In this document: piece after piece, positions 1-9,754 of the stretch
Layout of the letters: each line of letters opens with the position of its first letter
How positions within the stretch are numbered: the stretch's first letter is position 1
Assembly (NCBI RefSeq): GCF_900101885.1
Contig: NZ_FNAN01000009.1
Coordinates: 310,001 to 374,000, forward strand
DNA length: 64,000 nt
Direction of reading: 5' to 3'
From: Dyadobacter soli
GTDB taxonomy: Bacteria > Bacteroidota > Bacteroidia > Cytophagales > Spirosomataceae
Position numbers and translations under genes: made by a program
Notes under the pieces: generated by a model
The model's input: only the letters and a program-made list of their open reading frames with translations
Database searches by the model: none
Told to the model about the DNA's origin: nothing

Positions 1-591
1 ACTGAAAGTTGATGAAGTGGCGTCGTATGACAATGCAATGTGGTTCCAGGAATTGTAGATACTCACAATTCCCTCTTTGGTGACCCATGTATCCTTTTTG
101 TCGTTCTGAATATGAGCTTTGAAAATACCGTCGGTGTCGGTACCGCCGTTTTCAAAGAACGTCTCGACATTTCCCCAGAAACCATTCATTTGGGATAGTC
201 CTACCAGACCGATAATGCCTCCCTGAGACTTCGTCGACGGGCTGTTTACCCAATACGTCATGGTAAAGCTTTTCAATCCCAGGATCGCGGCGGTCGGGTC
301 AAAAAGTACGTAACCGTCTTTGGCACCTTTCATGGCCTGGCCTTTCAGACCGTTGGCGAATGTGGTTCCGGTGTTGGTACCTGCCGTATTGGAAACAACA
401 TCGCTGTAATTACCGTCAAACGGGAAATGTGCCACCAGGTTCGCCTTCGCGATTTCGTCGGAGCTCGTGAAGCCGCCGATCGTTACATTCGGTGCGTAAC
501 TTTCGGGATCGAACTTTTCGTAGCAGGAAGTAACCCCGAGCATTGTCGTTGCACACAAGGCCACGGTCAGTGTATTCTTTAAAGTTTTCAT
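1..591 (-). CDS. LamG-like surface lipoprotein (3' end outside window)
   Basis: The reading frame is open from an ATG at 591 to the window edge, giving 197 residues; the C-terminus is missing. The N-terminus is a lipoprotein signal ending in GVTSC with the lipidated Cys at residue 23. A concanavalin/LamG-like domain follows: phrases such as LVAHFPFDGN near residue 50, SFTMTYWVNS near 110 and SWNHIALSYD near the edge are typical of LamG domains. It begins 20 bp downstream of the SusD stop on the same strand, so it is probably the third gene of the susCD operon and may be a surface glycan-binding protein. The glycan is unknown. Confidence 0.75.
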   Translation of the reverse strand, partial: MKTLKNTLTVALCATTMLGVTSCYEKFDPESYAPNVTIGGFTSSDEIAKANLVAHFPFDGNYSDVVSNTAGTNTGTTFANGLKGQAMKGAKDGYVLFDPTAAILGLKSFTMTYWVNSPSTKSQGGIIGLVGLSQMNGFWGNVETFFENGGTDTDGIFKAHIQNDKKDTWVTKEGIVSIYNSWNHIALSYDATSSTFS

Positions 592-611
592 CGATAGATC
601 GTGGTTTGGGA

Positions 612-2105
612 TTAATAACCTGGGTTCTGCGTCAGTACGCCTGCGCTGATGTCGATTTCGGTCTGCGGGACAGGCCATACTTCGTTTTTACCTGCTTTCC
701 AGCCTTTCGGACCGAAAATCTGGGTAGCGCGGCCCTGACGGATCACGTCGAAGTAGCGATCGAATTCCATAGCCAGTTCATAATGGCGCTCGTTCCAGAT
801 GGCGGTGCGCAATGTGGTTTTATCGGTAGTGGTAACTTTTGGCAAAATGGTTTTGCTGGCACCTCTCGCACGGGCACGCACGAGTTCAAGCGATGCAAGC
901 GCCTGCGTAGTGTTGCCGATTTCGTTCGCCGCTTCTGCATTCATCAGCAGGACGTCGGCATAGCGGATCACGCGCACATTTTGCTGAGAGCCTTCATTGA
1001 AACCGGTTACGAACAGTTTGAACGGCACGTATGACTTCTGGTTGTACATCGGGTTATCGCCGGTTGCTGCAATGGCATCGCCGGAAGGCGTTGTCTCACC
1101 GCGGAAAATGATCGTCGCATCGCGGCGAGGATCGCCTGCTTCGAATGCTTTGGACAATTCTTCGGTGGGTACATTAAAACCCCAGCCGCCGCCTTGTACG
1201 CCTCTCACGCCCTGTACCTGCGAGTATTGAGAATTGGAAGCATCCTTGTTGGAAGGGATCAGCTCATTTTGAATTTCAAAAACCGATTCTCTCGAATTTT
1301 CATTCGGAATGCGGAACATCGCTTCGTAATCTGCTATCAGCGAATACTGGCCGGAGCTGATCACTTGCGTAGTCAGATCGAAAACCTGCTGCCATTTGCC
1401 CTGGTACATCGAAACTTTGGCAAGCAGCGATTGTGCGGCACCTTTGGTAGCGCGGCCGAGATCGGTGGCTCCGTAGTTGGCAGGCAGTACGCCCGCGGCT
1501 TCTGTGAGGTCCTTTTCAATGGCTGCGTACACATCCGCTTTCGGCGTCCGCGGAATGTTATACTCCGTAGCGTCTTTCGGAACAGCCAGGCGCAAAGGCA
1601 CATCGCCGAATGCCCGTACCAACCTGAAATACGAGTAGGCACGCACGAATTTCGCTTCGGCCAGGTAACGCGTTTTCAGGGTTTCGTCCATGCTGATGGC
1701 CGGGATATTGTCCAGCACCTGGTTGGCGTAGTTGATATTCTGGTATTGTCCTTCCCAGAAACCGCCCAACTGACCTTCCGTAGAGCCTACGGTGAAAGTG
1801 TCATATTGATTGAAGAATGTCGCGTCGGAGGCAGTACTGCCTTTTTCAGCATCGTCGGAGCCTACACTTTCAATAGCAATCGCTGCGAAAGCGGTATTGT
1901 TCCAGCTACGAAGGTTGGCATACATGGCATTCACCGCTTTGGTGGCGTCGGCTTCATTTTGCCAGAATACCACGCCGGGCTGCTTACCCTGCGGGTCCAC
2001 GTCGAGGAAGCCGTCGCTGCAAGAAGAAGGGACGATCAGCAGCGCCGCAAGCCCCAGGTAAAGCCCGTTTCGCTTCAAATTGGATTTAAAATCTATATTT
2101 TTCAT
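612..2105 (-). CDS. RagB/SusD family nutrient-uptake lipoprotein
   Basis: This is the outer-membrane lipoprotein that captures glycan on top of its SusC partner. The predicted protein has 497 residues. The signal peptide ends in VPSSC (Cys29), followed by SDGFLDVDPQG, the usual SusD start. The C-terminal phrase YELAMEFDRYFDVIRQG is characteristic of the SusD helical domain. I chose the ATG at 2105, 13 bp after the SusC stop. An in-frame ATG at 2132 would overlap SusC and add nine residues ahead of the signal peptide. Operon order is regulator, susC, susD, LamG lipoprotein. The substrate cannot be read from sequence; no glycoside hydrolase lies nearby in the window. Confidence 0.93.
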   Translation of the reverse strand: MKNIDFKSNLKRNGLYLGLAALLIVPSSCSDGFLDVDPQGKQPGVVFWQNEADATKAVNAMYANLRSWNNTAFAAIAIESVGSDDAEKGSTASDATFFNQYDTFTVGSTEGQLGGFWEGQYQNINYANQVLDNIPAISMDETLKTRYLAEAKFVRAYSYFRLVRAFGDVPLRLAVPKDATEYNIPRTPKADVYAAIEKDLTEAAGVLPANYGATDLGRATKGAAQSLLAKVSMYQGKWQQVFDLTTQVISSGQYSLIADYEAMFRIPNENSRESVFEIQNELIPSNKDASNSQYSQVQGVRGVQGGGWGFNVPTEELSKAFEAGDPRRDATIIFRGETTPSGDAIAATGDNPMYNQKSYVPFKLFVTGFNEGSQQNVRVIRYADVLLMNAEAANEIGNTTQALASLELVRARARGASKTILPKVTTTDKTTLRTAIWNERHYELAMEFDRYFDVIRQGRATQIFGPKGWKAGKNEVWPVPQTEIDISAGVLTQNPGY

Positions 2106-2118
2106 ATCGCTTGTAATC

Positions 2119-5100
2119 TTAGAAAGTGACATTTATACCAAAGTTGTAAGTCGCTGAAAGCGGGTACACGTTGGCGTCGATACCGGCTTGCGTCGGTTTG
2201 TTTTCGTTGGCTCTCACCTCTGGCGACAAGCCTTTGTATTTGAAGAAGTTCAACGGGTTCTGCGCATTGGCATACAAACGCAGCTTACGAAGTTTCAGCC
2301 TTTCGTTGAACGCCTGCGGGAATGTGTATCCGATTTGCGCATTTCTTACTCGGAAGTAGCTGCCGCTTTGCACGAAGAAGGTGTTGGGCAGGTAATTCTG
2401 GCCGCCGCCGATGTTAGCCGAAGGGTAGGTGTTCGAAGTGCCTTCACCGTGCCATCTGTTGTCGTAGAAATCTTTGGTGAAGTTCTCGTTACCATAGCGC
2501 CAGCCGAGATTGGCATTGTAAATATCCACTTTGGCGACGCCCTGGAAATCGAGCATAAGGTCCACGTTTTTGTAGTTCCAGCTGGTGTTGATACCGTAAG
2601 TGAATTTAGGGTTCGGGTTACCGATCACCTGGCGGTCGAGGCCGGAGATAGTGCCGTCGGGTACGCCGTTGGTACCGCTGATGTCACGGTATTTGAAATC
2701 ACCGGGCTTGGCGCTAGGCTGAGCCGAGTGTTTGATTTCTTCTTCATTTTGGAAAATACCGTCCACCACATAGCCGTAGAATGAACCGATCGGGTCGCCT
2801 ACGCGGGTACGCGTTGCGAGTGCGCCGCTGGTGAGGCCTACGCCACCATCATAAATAGGGTTGGCACCCGAGGTTACGGAAAGCACTTTGTTGTTGTTCA
2901 CAGCACCGTTGACGCCGACGCTGTAAGAAAGGCCATCAGCGATATCGTCGCGCCAGTTCAATGCGAATTCAAAACCTTTGTTCTGGAAATCGGCCTGGTT
3001 ACCCACGATCCGTCCCGAGCTCGTACCGATAGAGGTCAGCACCGGAATGTCGAAGATCGCGCGCTCGGTTTTTTTGATATAATAATCCAACTCCACAGTC
3101 AGTCGCGATTTCAAGAACGACGCCTCGATACCTGCGTCGGTGCCCACGCCGCGCTCCCAGTATGTGGTAGGAGGAATGATGGTGTTGATGCTCGCGCCGG
3201 TATTCAGCTGTCCGCCGAAGATCGCCGCAAGGCCGCCGCCGGTTGCCACCGTCAAAGTCGAGAGGTTCGAGGGAACGGATGCATTACCGATCTTACCCCA
3301 GCTACCGCGGATTTTTAGGTTATCAAAGATCGACTGGTCTTTCATGAAATTCTCATTGCTGATCACCCAGCCCGCACCTACCGATGGGAAATAACCCCAG
3401 GCATTGCCGCCCTGGAAGAATTTGGAGGAACCGTCCGCACGAACAGACGCATTCAGCATATAGCGCTCGCCAAACGAGTAATTCACACGACCGAAATAGG
3501 AAGCATAAGTTCCCAGATCTCCTTCATCCTTCACGTTGCGGCCGTCGGCGCTGCCTAATGCCAGGTAAAGGTCACCTTCGCTGCTGTATGGCACGTTCAA
3601 TGCATTCGCGGTAAGTTTATAGGACTGGTCGCGCTGAGCGGATTGTCCCAACAATGCGGTAATGCTGTGCTGGCCGAAATCTTTGGTATAGGTCAATGTA
3701 TTTTCAAAGATCCAGTAGCGTGTTTGCGGGCGTACAAATTCCAGGAAGCTCGTCGTGTTGCGCTGCTTGAAGGTTGCCACGTATTGCGGAACGTATGTGC
3801 GGGTTTCGTCCTGTCCGTAACGTCCGCCGAGGCTGGAACGGAATGTCAGACCTTTGAAAAGCGACAATTCTGCGTAAGCATTACCGGTAAGCAATGTCTT
3901 TTTGGTATTCTGGTTGTAGAAATCAACCGTAACCTGCGGGTTGAAGTTGTTACCATCGCCGAGATTGTAATCGGTAGGATCGCCATAAGTACCGTCGGCA
4001 TAGTAAACAGGGACAACAGGACCAGCGGCGTACAACTGACGGAAAATACCGCCTGCCTCATCGCGTGACTTGCTGTATGCGGCCGTTGCGGAGTAACCCA
4101 CTTTCAGGCTTTTCAGTACCTGGAAATCGTTTTGCAAACGTGCGGTATAGCGTTTGAAATTGTTTTTCTCCACTATACCATCCTGGTCCAGGTAACCCAA
4201 CGAGAAGTTGTACGTCGATTTTTCACCGCCGCCGCTGATCGAAATCTGGTGGTTGGTCACAAATGCATTGCGGAGGATCTGGTGGTACCAGTCGGTACCT
4301 TCGCCAAACTGGGCCGGATCGAGAACATCCGATTTGCCATTGATGCGGCTCAGCTCGTTGATCATCGTGGCATATTCATTCGCATTCGCCATTTTGATCT
4401 GGTTGGTTACTTTCTGGTAACCGACATAGCCATTGTAATCGATGATAGCCTGCCCTGATTTACCTTTTTTGGTAGTGATCAGAACCACCCCGTTGGCGGC
4501 GCGTACACCGTAAATGGATTGGCTGGAAGCATCTTTCAGGATGTTCATGCTCTCGATATCGCCCGAGTTGAGGAAGCTGATATCATCGAACCAAACGCCG
4601 TCGACAATGTACAGCGGGTTAGCACTGCCATATGCCGTTCCAACACCGCGGATACGGATTTGCGGCGCTTCACCCGGCTTACCGGAGTTGTTGATCTGCA
4701 CACCGGCAACCTTGCCCTGCAAACCGCTCACGGCGTTCATGGAAGGCTGTTTAGCAATATCCGCGCCTTTGATCTGCGTGATAGCACCCGTTACGTCCAA
4801 TTTCTTTTGAGAGCCGTAACCCACTACCAGCACTTCGTTCAGTGCTTTCGCATCCTCCGCCAAAGCGACGTTGAGCGTCGTTTGAGTACCCACGGTTATT
4901 TCCTGGGGAGTCATACCGATCATCGAGAACACGAGGACGGATTGTGGTGACGGGACCTTTATAGCGAAGTTACCATCGGCATCGGTAGGAACACCGGTGG
5001 TAGTGCCTTTGATGAGCACGCTGGCGCCCGGTAGCGCCGAATTATCTGCACTCGACGTGACTTTCCCAGTCACATTTATTTCCTGCGCGTAAGCGAAACT

Positions 5101-5151
5101 TCCTAACGCCAGGAAAACGAGCATGTACAGTAATCGTACAATAGTTTTCAT
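2119..5151 (-). CDS. SusC/RagA family TonB-linked outer-membrane transporter
   Basis: This is a TonB-dependent beta-barrel importer that works with the SusD protein encoded just downstream. The product has 1010 residues from the ATG at 5151, which places a clean signal peptide (cleavage after SFAYAQ) at the N-terminus; the in-frame ATG at 5199 would add 16 unlikely residues. In order it shows a carboxypeptidase-regulatory-like domain (about 25-100), the TonB-box/plug start NEVLVVGYGSQKK, a plug with the IYGVRAANGVVLITTK motif, and a long barrel ending in aromatic NFGINVTF. Length and order are normal for the family. Control is probably by the neighbouring propeller regulator at 5319-8225. Confidence 0.94.
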   Translation of the reverse strand: MKTIVRLLYMLVFLALGSFAYAQEINVTGKVTSSADNSALPGASVLIKGTTTGVPTDADGNFAIKVPSPQSVLVFSMIGMTPQEITVGTQTTLNVALAEDAKALNEVLVVGYGSQKKLDVTGAITQIKGADIAKQPSMNAVSGLQGKVAGVQINNSGKPGEAPQIRIRGVGTAYGSANPLYIVDGVWFDDISFLNSGDIESMNILKDASSQSIYGVRAANGVVLITTKKGKSGQAIIDYNGYVGYQKVTNQIKMANANEYATMINELSRINGKSDVLDPAQFGEGTDWYHQILRNAFVTNHQISISGGGEKSTYNFSLGYLDQDGIVEKNNFKRYTARLQNDFQVLKSLKVGYSATAAYSKSRDEAGGIFRQLYAAGPVVPVYYADGTYGDPTDYNLGDGNNFNPQVTVDFYNQNTKKTLLTGNAYAELSLFKGLTFRSSLGGRYGQDETRTYVPQYVATFKQRNTTSFLEFVRPQTRYWIFENTLTYTKDFGQHSITALLGQSAQRDQSYKLTANALNVPYSSEGDLYLALGSADGRNVKDEGDLGTYASYFGRVNYSFGERYMLNASVRADGSSKFFQGGNAWGYFPSVGAGWVISNENFMKDQSIFDNLKIRGSWGKIGNASVPSNLSTLTVATGGGLAAIFGGQLNTGASINTIIPPTTYWERGVGTDAGIEASFLKSRLTVELDYYIKKTERAIFDIPVLTSIGTSSGRIVGNQADFQNKGFEFALNWRDDIADGLSYSVGVNGAVNNNKVLSVTSGANPIYDGGVGLTSGALATRTRVGDPIGSFYGYVVDGIFQNEEEIKHSAQPSAKPGDFKYRDISGTNGVPDGTISGLDRQVIGNPNPKFTYGINTSWNYKNVDLMLDFQGVAKVDIYNANLGWRYGNENFTKDFYDNRWHGEGTSNTYPSANIGGGQNYLPNTFFVQSGSYFRVRNAQIGYTFPQAFNERLKLRKLRLYANAQNPLNFFKYKGLSPEVRANENKPTQAGIDANVYPLSATYNFGINVTF

Positions 5152-5318
5152 CAGTTTCAAATTGGTGATTGAATTATTATAAGAATTTATTGACTTCAAA
5201 GTTAAGTTCCAGGGGAGGGAGGAATCAAATAAAGCACTACATCACCACTACATCAATGGGAATAATGCAAGGTTTGCTTGAAGAATAGGGGGTAGGGTGA
5301 AGGATTAGTGCAATTGCA

Positions 5319-8225
5319 TCAAATGTCCATCATAAATTGGGCCAGGTTGGCATCGTTGTCCAAATCGAGCTTTTTACGAAGGCGGTAGCGCTTGATTTCC
5401 ACACCGCGTACAGAAATCCCCAGAACGGGAGCCATTTCTTTGGTGGAAAGATTCATGCGAAGGCATGCCGCGAGCCGGAGTTCGGACGGAGAAATTGTAG
5501 GGTATATCTGGCGCAGCCTTTTAAAGAACTGTTCGTGTACCTCGTCAAAGTTTTGTTCGAACAAAACCCAGTCGTCCTTACCGGCAACATTGCGTTCGAT
5601 ACTGTGTAAAAGTTTCTGGTAATGAATGTTGGGGAGCTGCTGTCCCATCTCGGCTTTCACCTGTTTCAGCTCGTCGCGGATCTCTTCCAGGATCTCGTTT
5701 TTCTTTACTACGTTAATCGCCACATTCGAAAGCTGCTGGCTTTTGCTCTGGATCTCACTTTGCAGTTTTTCATTCTGTATCTGCATGATCCGCCGTTCGC
5801 TGGTAAGCCGTTGCTGGCGCAGCTTTTCCTCCTGCTCCTCGATGAGCTTCCTGCGATGGCGCGCGAGCCGCTTTTCCTGGTAGAGGATTAATGCGGCCAA
5901 TGCCAATGCGATCAGCACAGCGAACAATATCTTGGCAAACAATGTCTCGCGCCAGTAGGGCTTCACGCCGAAGTGATAGCTGCCGATGGTGTCGTTAAGG
6001 CTGCTGCGTATTTCAAAAATATAGTCGGTCGATTCCAGGTTCGTGAATTCCACAAAGCTCTGATCCGTCCATTCCGACCATTGATCGGTCAGGCCTTTGA
6101 GGCGATACTTGTATTGCACGTTTTGGCCATAAACCGGCAGCGCAAATGCAATGCGCAAGGCACGCACCTCCGCCGGAAGCGACGGGTTGCCTGATACCGC
6201 GAAGGTCTCATTCAGGTTGCGCAAGTTGGCCGCCTTCCGGACCACCGGCGGGCCAGCCGCTTCATTCTGCTCGTCGGGCGACTTGCGATTGTACAATGCA
6301 TAACCGTTATCAAGGCAGAAGAAATAGTAGTCTTCCGAAAGCGGGACAACGGTTTCGCTGTTGCGCACGAGCGTGAGCGGGAGGTTGCGTGTCTTTTTAC
6401 CCGGCTGATAGAATGCCACGCGGTTCATGAAAACCTTGAACCAGTCTCCGTGCAAGCCTGTCCGTACTTTGTAGGCTTCGTCCTCCTTCGAAAAATCGGC
6501 GCTGGGCACGAGCTTGCCGACGGCATCAGGCTGGAAAAACGCATTGCCCGAGCGCACGCGTACCTGCCCGTTGAGCCATTGTACGAGTTCGATCGAAAAC
6601 TCGCTGGGCAATTCCTGGGGCGATTTAAACTCCTTCCACGCCAATGCCGAATCGAGTGCGGGTGTCAGTTTCGCCTGAAACAAACCTTTATAGGCATGCC
6701 CGAGCCAGAATGTGCCCGATTTGTCGCGGGCAATTTGCCGGATGGGGATCGGCGGGAATTTTTTAACGGGGTATGCATACGTCCAGATTCCTTTCGCATC
6801 TTTTTTGTAAACATGCAGCCCCACGTAAGCGCCCTGCAAAAGCAGGCTGTCGCTGCCGAGGCGGATTGGCATGAATACCCAGCCGCCATTGATATTGGAG
6901 ATTTTGGTTACACCATTTTCCCCAATGCGGTAAGTGGCGTCGTTATGGCCGCACAGAAGCTGGTCGTCGATTACTTTGAGCGCCCAGGTCTGGCCTTCGA
7001 GCCCCCATACCGGGCGGAAAGGTTCGGGCGATAGCCATTTTTTGACAAAAACGCCTTTATTGGACCCCACGTAAAGTTTTCCATGCCAGATCGCTGCTGC
7101 ATATGTGGATCCCAGCGGATTATCGCTGGTTTGGTAAGCAATAATGGGCGACGACATTTTGACCATATCAATACCCTGATCCAGCCCGATCCAGAGTTGT
7201 TGCTGGGCATCCTCTTCCAGCGCCAGTACCGTGTTGTTTTGCAGACCAGTCTCTTTATTGAACTGGTACCGCAACGCACCATTTTTGGAAACTACGTAAA
7301 CGCCATTCTGAATTGTCCCGAAAACGAGGCTGCTGTCGTGGGACATGACAATGGCACGGTTGACGATATTTCTTTTCAATTCACTGGAAATAGCGATGTC
7401 CCAGGGCGTGAGGGCACCGTTTCGCCAGATGTACAGGCCGTGTTTGGTAGTAGAGATAAGAATGCCGCCGTTTGAGAAGGGTAAAATAGAAGAAATTGTA
7501 GCTGCTGAAAGACTTTCGGTTCCGGGTAGTGGCTCGAATTTTTCCCCTTTCAGCTCATAAATGCCACGACCGATCGTAGGCACCAACAGACGGTTTTGTA
7601 CAAACCGCATAAACATGATATTGCCCGAGCCTTTGATTTCTTTCAGGTTCTTACCGTCGTACCGGTAAACCTGGGAGAATGATTGAAAGTATATGTATTT
7701 GGGTGTCTTAAGAATGTGCCAGATTTCTTCTGTCCTCAAACTCGCGAAGCCCGCTTTTTTGCTCAGCGAATAGTATCTGAGCTGACCATCCGCTTCTTTT
7801 TTCCAATAGCCAAACTCTGAGAAACCGCCGACGTAAATGCGTTGCTCAGCCTGTGCATTTCGGTTTAGTACTTTTCCACCGGTTGGTTGAAGTGATTGTT
7901 CGTCGTAGAGTACTGTTCTCACAATTTGGCCGTCGGGTAGCGGATACAGTTTCCATGAAGCCCCGTCGTGTTCGAGCAGGCCGTCGGAATTAGCGGAATA
8001 GATGAGGCCGTCTGCACTTTGGCAAATGTCCCAGTTCTGATTGTGTGCCTTGTAAAGCGTGGCCGGATAGTTGATCAGCGGCGGCGTTTCCTGGGCCAGG
8101 GAAGGTAGGAAGAATGTCACCCAAAAGAGTATGGCAGTAGCGAACCCCGCCTTATATTTGAAGGCCCGGCTTGGGAAATGACTTTTTGCGAGTCGTTTTG
8201 CTGCCGTGTTCAATGTCTTTTTCAA
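5319..8225 (-). CDS. Propeller/Y_Y_Y sensor with cytoplasmic LuxR-type HTH
   Basis: This is a one-component transmembrane regulator, probably controlling the adjacent susCD operon. The 968-residue protein has an N-terminal signal/anchor, a long two-component-regulator-type beta-propeller region (about 45-680, e.g. GLIYSANSDGLLEHDGASW), a Y_Y_Y domain near 690-755, a membrane segment at about 763-783, a charged coiled coil (about 784-860) and a C-terminal helix-turn-helix (about 905-968, with LSTKEMAPVLGISVRGVEIKR). No histidine-kinase or receiver domain is present, so it is not a classic hybrid two-component system. It lies upstream of susC on the same strand and is divergent from the porin gene at 8304. 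Confidence 0.85.
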   Translation of the reverse strand: MKKTLNTAAKRLAKSHFPSRAFKYKAGFATAILFWVTFFLPSLAQETPPLINYPATLYKAHNQNWDICQSADGLIYSANSDGLLEHDGASWKLYPLPDGQIVRTVLYDEQSLQPTGGKVLNRNAQAEQRIYVGGFSEFGYWKKEADGQLRYYSLSKKAGFASLRTEEIWHILKTPKYIYFQSFSQVYRYDGKNLKEIKGSGNIMFMRFVQNRLLVPTIGRGIYELKGEKFEPLPGTESLSAATISSILPFSNGGILISTTKHGLYIWRNGALTPWDIAISSELKRNIVNRAIVMSHDSSLVFGTIQNGVYVVSKNGALRYQFNKETGLQNNTVLALEEDAQQQLWIGLDQGIDMVKMSSPIIAYQTSDNPLGSTYAAAIWHGKLYVGSNKGVFVKKWLSPEPFRPVWGLEGQTWALKVIDDQLLCGHNDATYRIGENGVTKISNINGGWVFMPIRLGSDSLLLQGAYVGLHVYKKDAKGIWTYAYPVKKFPPIPIRQIARDKSGTFWLGHAYKGLFQAKLTPALDSALAWKEFKSPQELPSEFSIELVQWLNGQVRVRSGNAFFQPDAVGKLVPSADFSKEDEAYKVRTGLHGDWFKVFMNRVAFYQPGKKTRNLPLTLVRNSETVVPLSEDYYFFCLDNGYALYNRKSPDEQNEAAGPPVVRKAANLRNLNETFAVSGNPSLPAEVRALRIAFALPVYGQNVQYKYRLKGLTDQWSEWTDQSFVEFTNLESTDYIFEIRSSLNDTIGSYHFGVKPYWRETLFAKILFAVLIALALAALILYQEKRLARHRRKLIEEQEEKLRQQRLTSERRIMQIQNEKLQSEIQSKSQQLSNVAINVVKKNEILEEIRDELKQVKAEMGQQLPNIHYQKLLHSIERNVAGKDDWVLFEQNFDEVHEQFFKRLRQIYPTISPSELRLAACLRMNLSTKEMAPVLGISVRGVEIKRYRLRKKLDLDNDANLAQFMMDI

Positions 8226-8303
8226 ATAACTGTTAATGTCGTTGTTAGCTCTTTCAGAAGGGTTTATGTCGATATTAGTGTATGTAACTCAATAGTACTC
8301 TTA

Positions 8304-9680
8304 ATGAAAAAAATCCTTTCCCTCATGCTCCTCGGCACCGCTGCGGCTATGGAGCCCGTCATGTCCCAGGACGACAACAAGCGAAACGATATCCGTTACA
8401 ATCTTAACGAATCCGGTTCACATTATGTAAAATTCACATTCACGAATCAGGTGTGGCTCAGGTTGAACGATAATAACCCCGGTACCACCGTTTTGAGCGA
8501 TCCTAAAACCAATACTTTCGATATCGGCCTGCGGCGCACACGCATGCAGCTGTTCGGCCAGCTCACCGACAGGATATTCTTCTACACCCAGTTCGGGATG
8601 AATAATTTCAACAAAGTGAGTGCATTTCCTGCCTACAATACGGCCGGAACCCCCAGTCAGCGCAAAATCGCTGCATTTTTCCATGACGCTGTCGGCGAGT
8701 ATGAAGTCCAGCGCAAAGGCACCGATTTCATCCGTTTCGGTGGCGGCCTGACGATCGTTAACGGCTTCTCCCGTTTTTCGCAGCCCAGCATTGGTACCAT
8801 CATGACGCTGGACGTGCCTGTTTTCGCCCAGGCGACCGTTGATCAGACGGATCAGTTTTCCCGGAAACTGGCTGTTTACAGCCGTGGACAAATCGGTAAG
8901 TTCAATTACCGTGTGAGCGTGGCCGATCCATTCCCGGTCGAAACCAGTGGTTCTGTACCGGCGGCGCTTAACCAGAATGCCGTTTTCGCGCAGCGCAAAA
9001 ACAGTTTGCAATACCAGGGCCTGCTCATCTACAATATTTTCGATACCGAAGACAACACCACGCCGGGCTATATGACCGGCACATACCTGGGCAAACGCAA
9101 GGTTTTGAACGTGGAGGCAGGCATTACTTCACAAAAGAATGCAACGTGGCGCAGGGAGGCCGTCGATACGCTTTACAGCAACATGACGCTCTGGTCGGTG
9201 GCGGCTTACCTGGATATGCCTTTGAATGCTGAGAAAGGAACTGCATTGTCGGCCTATCTTGGCTATTTTGGCACGGATTACGGCAAGGGCTATCTCCGCT
9301 ACAACGGCAGTATGAACCCTGCCACCGGTACCACGCAACCCATCGCGGGCGTGGGCGGTACGCACGGGAATGCATACCCGATGTTCGGTACGGGCAATGT
9401 AATCTATGCGCAGGCCGGTTATAAGCTGAAAGACGGTTTGTTGGGTAGCCAGGGTACATTAATGCCTTTCGCTTCGTTGCAACGCGGCGACTACGACCGT
9501 TTGCAGGATGCTTCGAATGTTTACAATCTGGGCGTGAACTGGCTGATCAAAGGGAATACCGGCAAGTTATCGCTCAACTACGAAAACCGGTCGGTGTATA
9601 AAAACGCTTCCGTGCCTAACGAACTGGAAAAAAATGGGCGGAAGGGCAGCTGGATTTTACAATACCAGATTTCCATTTGA
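8304..9680 (+). CDS. Porin-like outer-membrane beta-barrel protein
   Basis: The 458-residue protein has a signal peptide (cleavage near VMSQ/DD) and alternating aromatic beta-strand pattern throughout, e.g. YVKFTFTNQVWLRLND and TRMQLFGQLTDRIFFYTQFG, as in Bacteroidota phosphate-selective-porin-like proteins. The ATG at 8304 was preferred to the upstream in-frame ATG at 8178, which lies inside the opposite-strand regulator and adds 42 residues ahead of the signal peptide. It is divergent from the regulator and convergent with mdh, separated from it by a strong terminator. The solute is unknown; the porin assignment rests on pattern rather than a diagnostic motif. Confidence 0.7.
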   Translation: MKKILSLMLLGTAAAMEPVMSQDDNKRNDIRYNLNESGSHYVKFTFTNQVWLRLNDNNPGTTVLSDPKTNTFDIGLRRTRMQLFGQLTDRIFFYTQFGMNNFNKVSAFPAYNTAGTPSQRKIAAFFHDAVGEYEVQRKGTDFIRFGGGLTIVNGFSRFSQPSIGTIMTLDVPVFAQATVDQTDQFSRKLAVYSRGQIGKFNYRVSVADPFPVETSGSVPAALNQNAVFAQRKNSLQYQGLLIYNIFDTEDNTTPGYMTGTYLGKRKVLNVEAGITSQKNATWRREAVDTLYSNMTLWSVAAYLDMPLNAEKGTALSAYLGYFGTDYGKGYLRYNGSMNPATGTTQPIAGVGGTHGNAYPMFGTGNVIYAQAGYKLKDGLLGSQGTLMPFASLQRGDYDRLQDASNVYNLGVNWLIKGNTGKLSLNYENRSVYKNASVPNELEKNGRKGSWILQYQISI

Positions 9681-9688
9681 CCTGCATT

Positions 9689-9744
9689 TATACCCAACAA
9701 AAAAGGTATCCGACGCTCGCCGGATACCTTTTTTGTTGGGTATA
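9689..9744. terminator. Bidirectional terminator between porin gene and mdh
   Basis: A perfect 24-bp inverted repeat (9689-9712 and 9721-9744) surrounds an 8-nt loop. Each arm contains a run of six A/T, so a GC-containing stem followed by a U-run forms on either strand. It sits between two convergent genes. Confidence 0.85.
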
Positions 9745-9754
9745 GAATGAGGTA

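Noticed and set aside
1194..2129. 311-residue ORF on the plus strand
   Set aside because: It lies wholly inside the minus-strand susD gene, shows no domain or composition of a real protein, and is a shadow frame.
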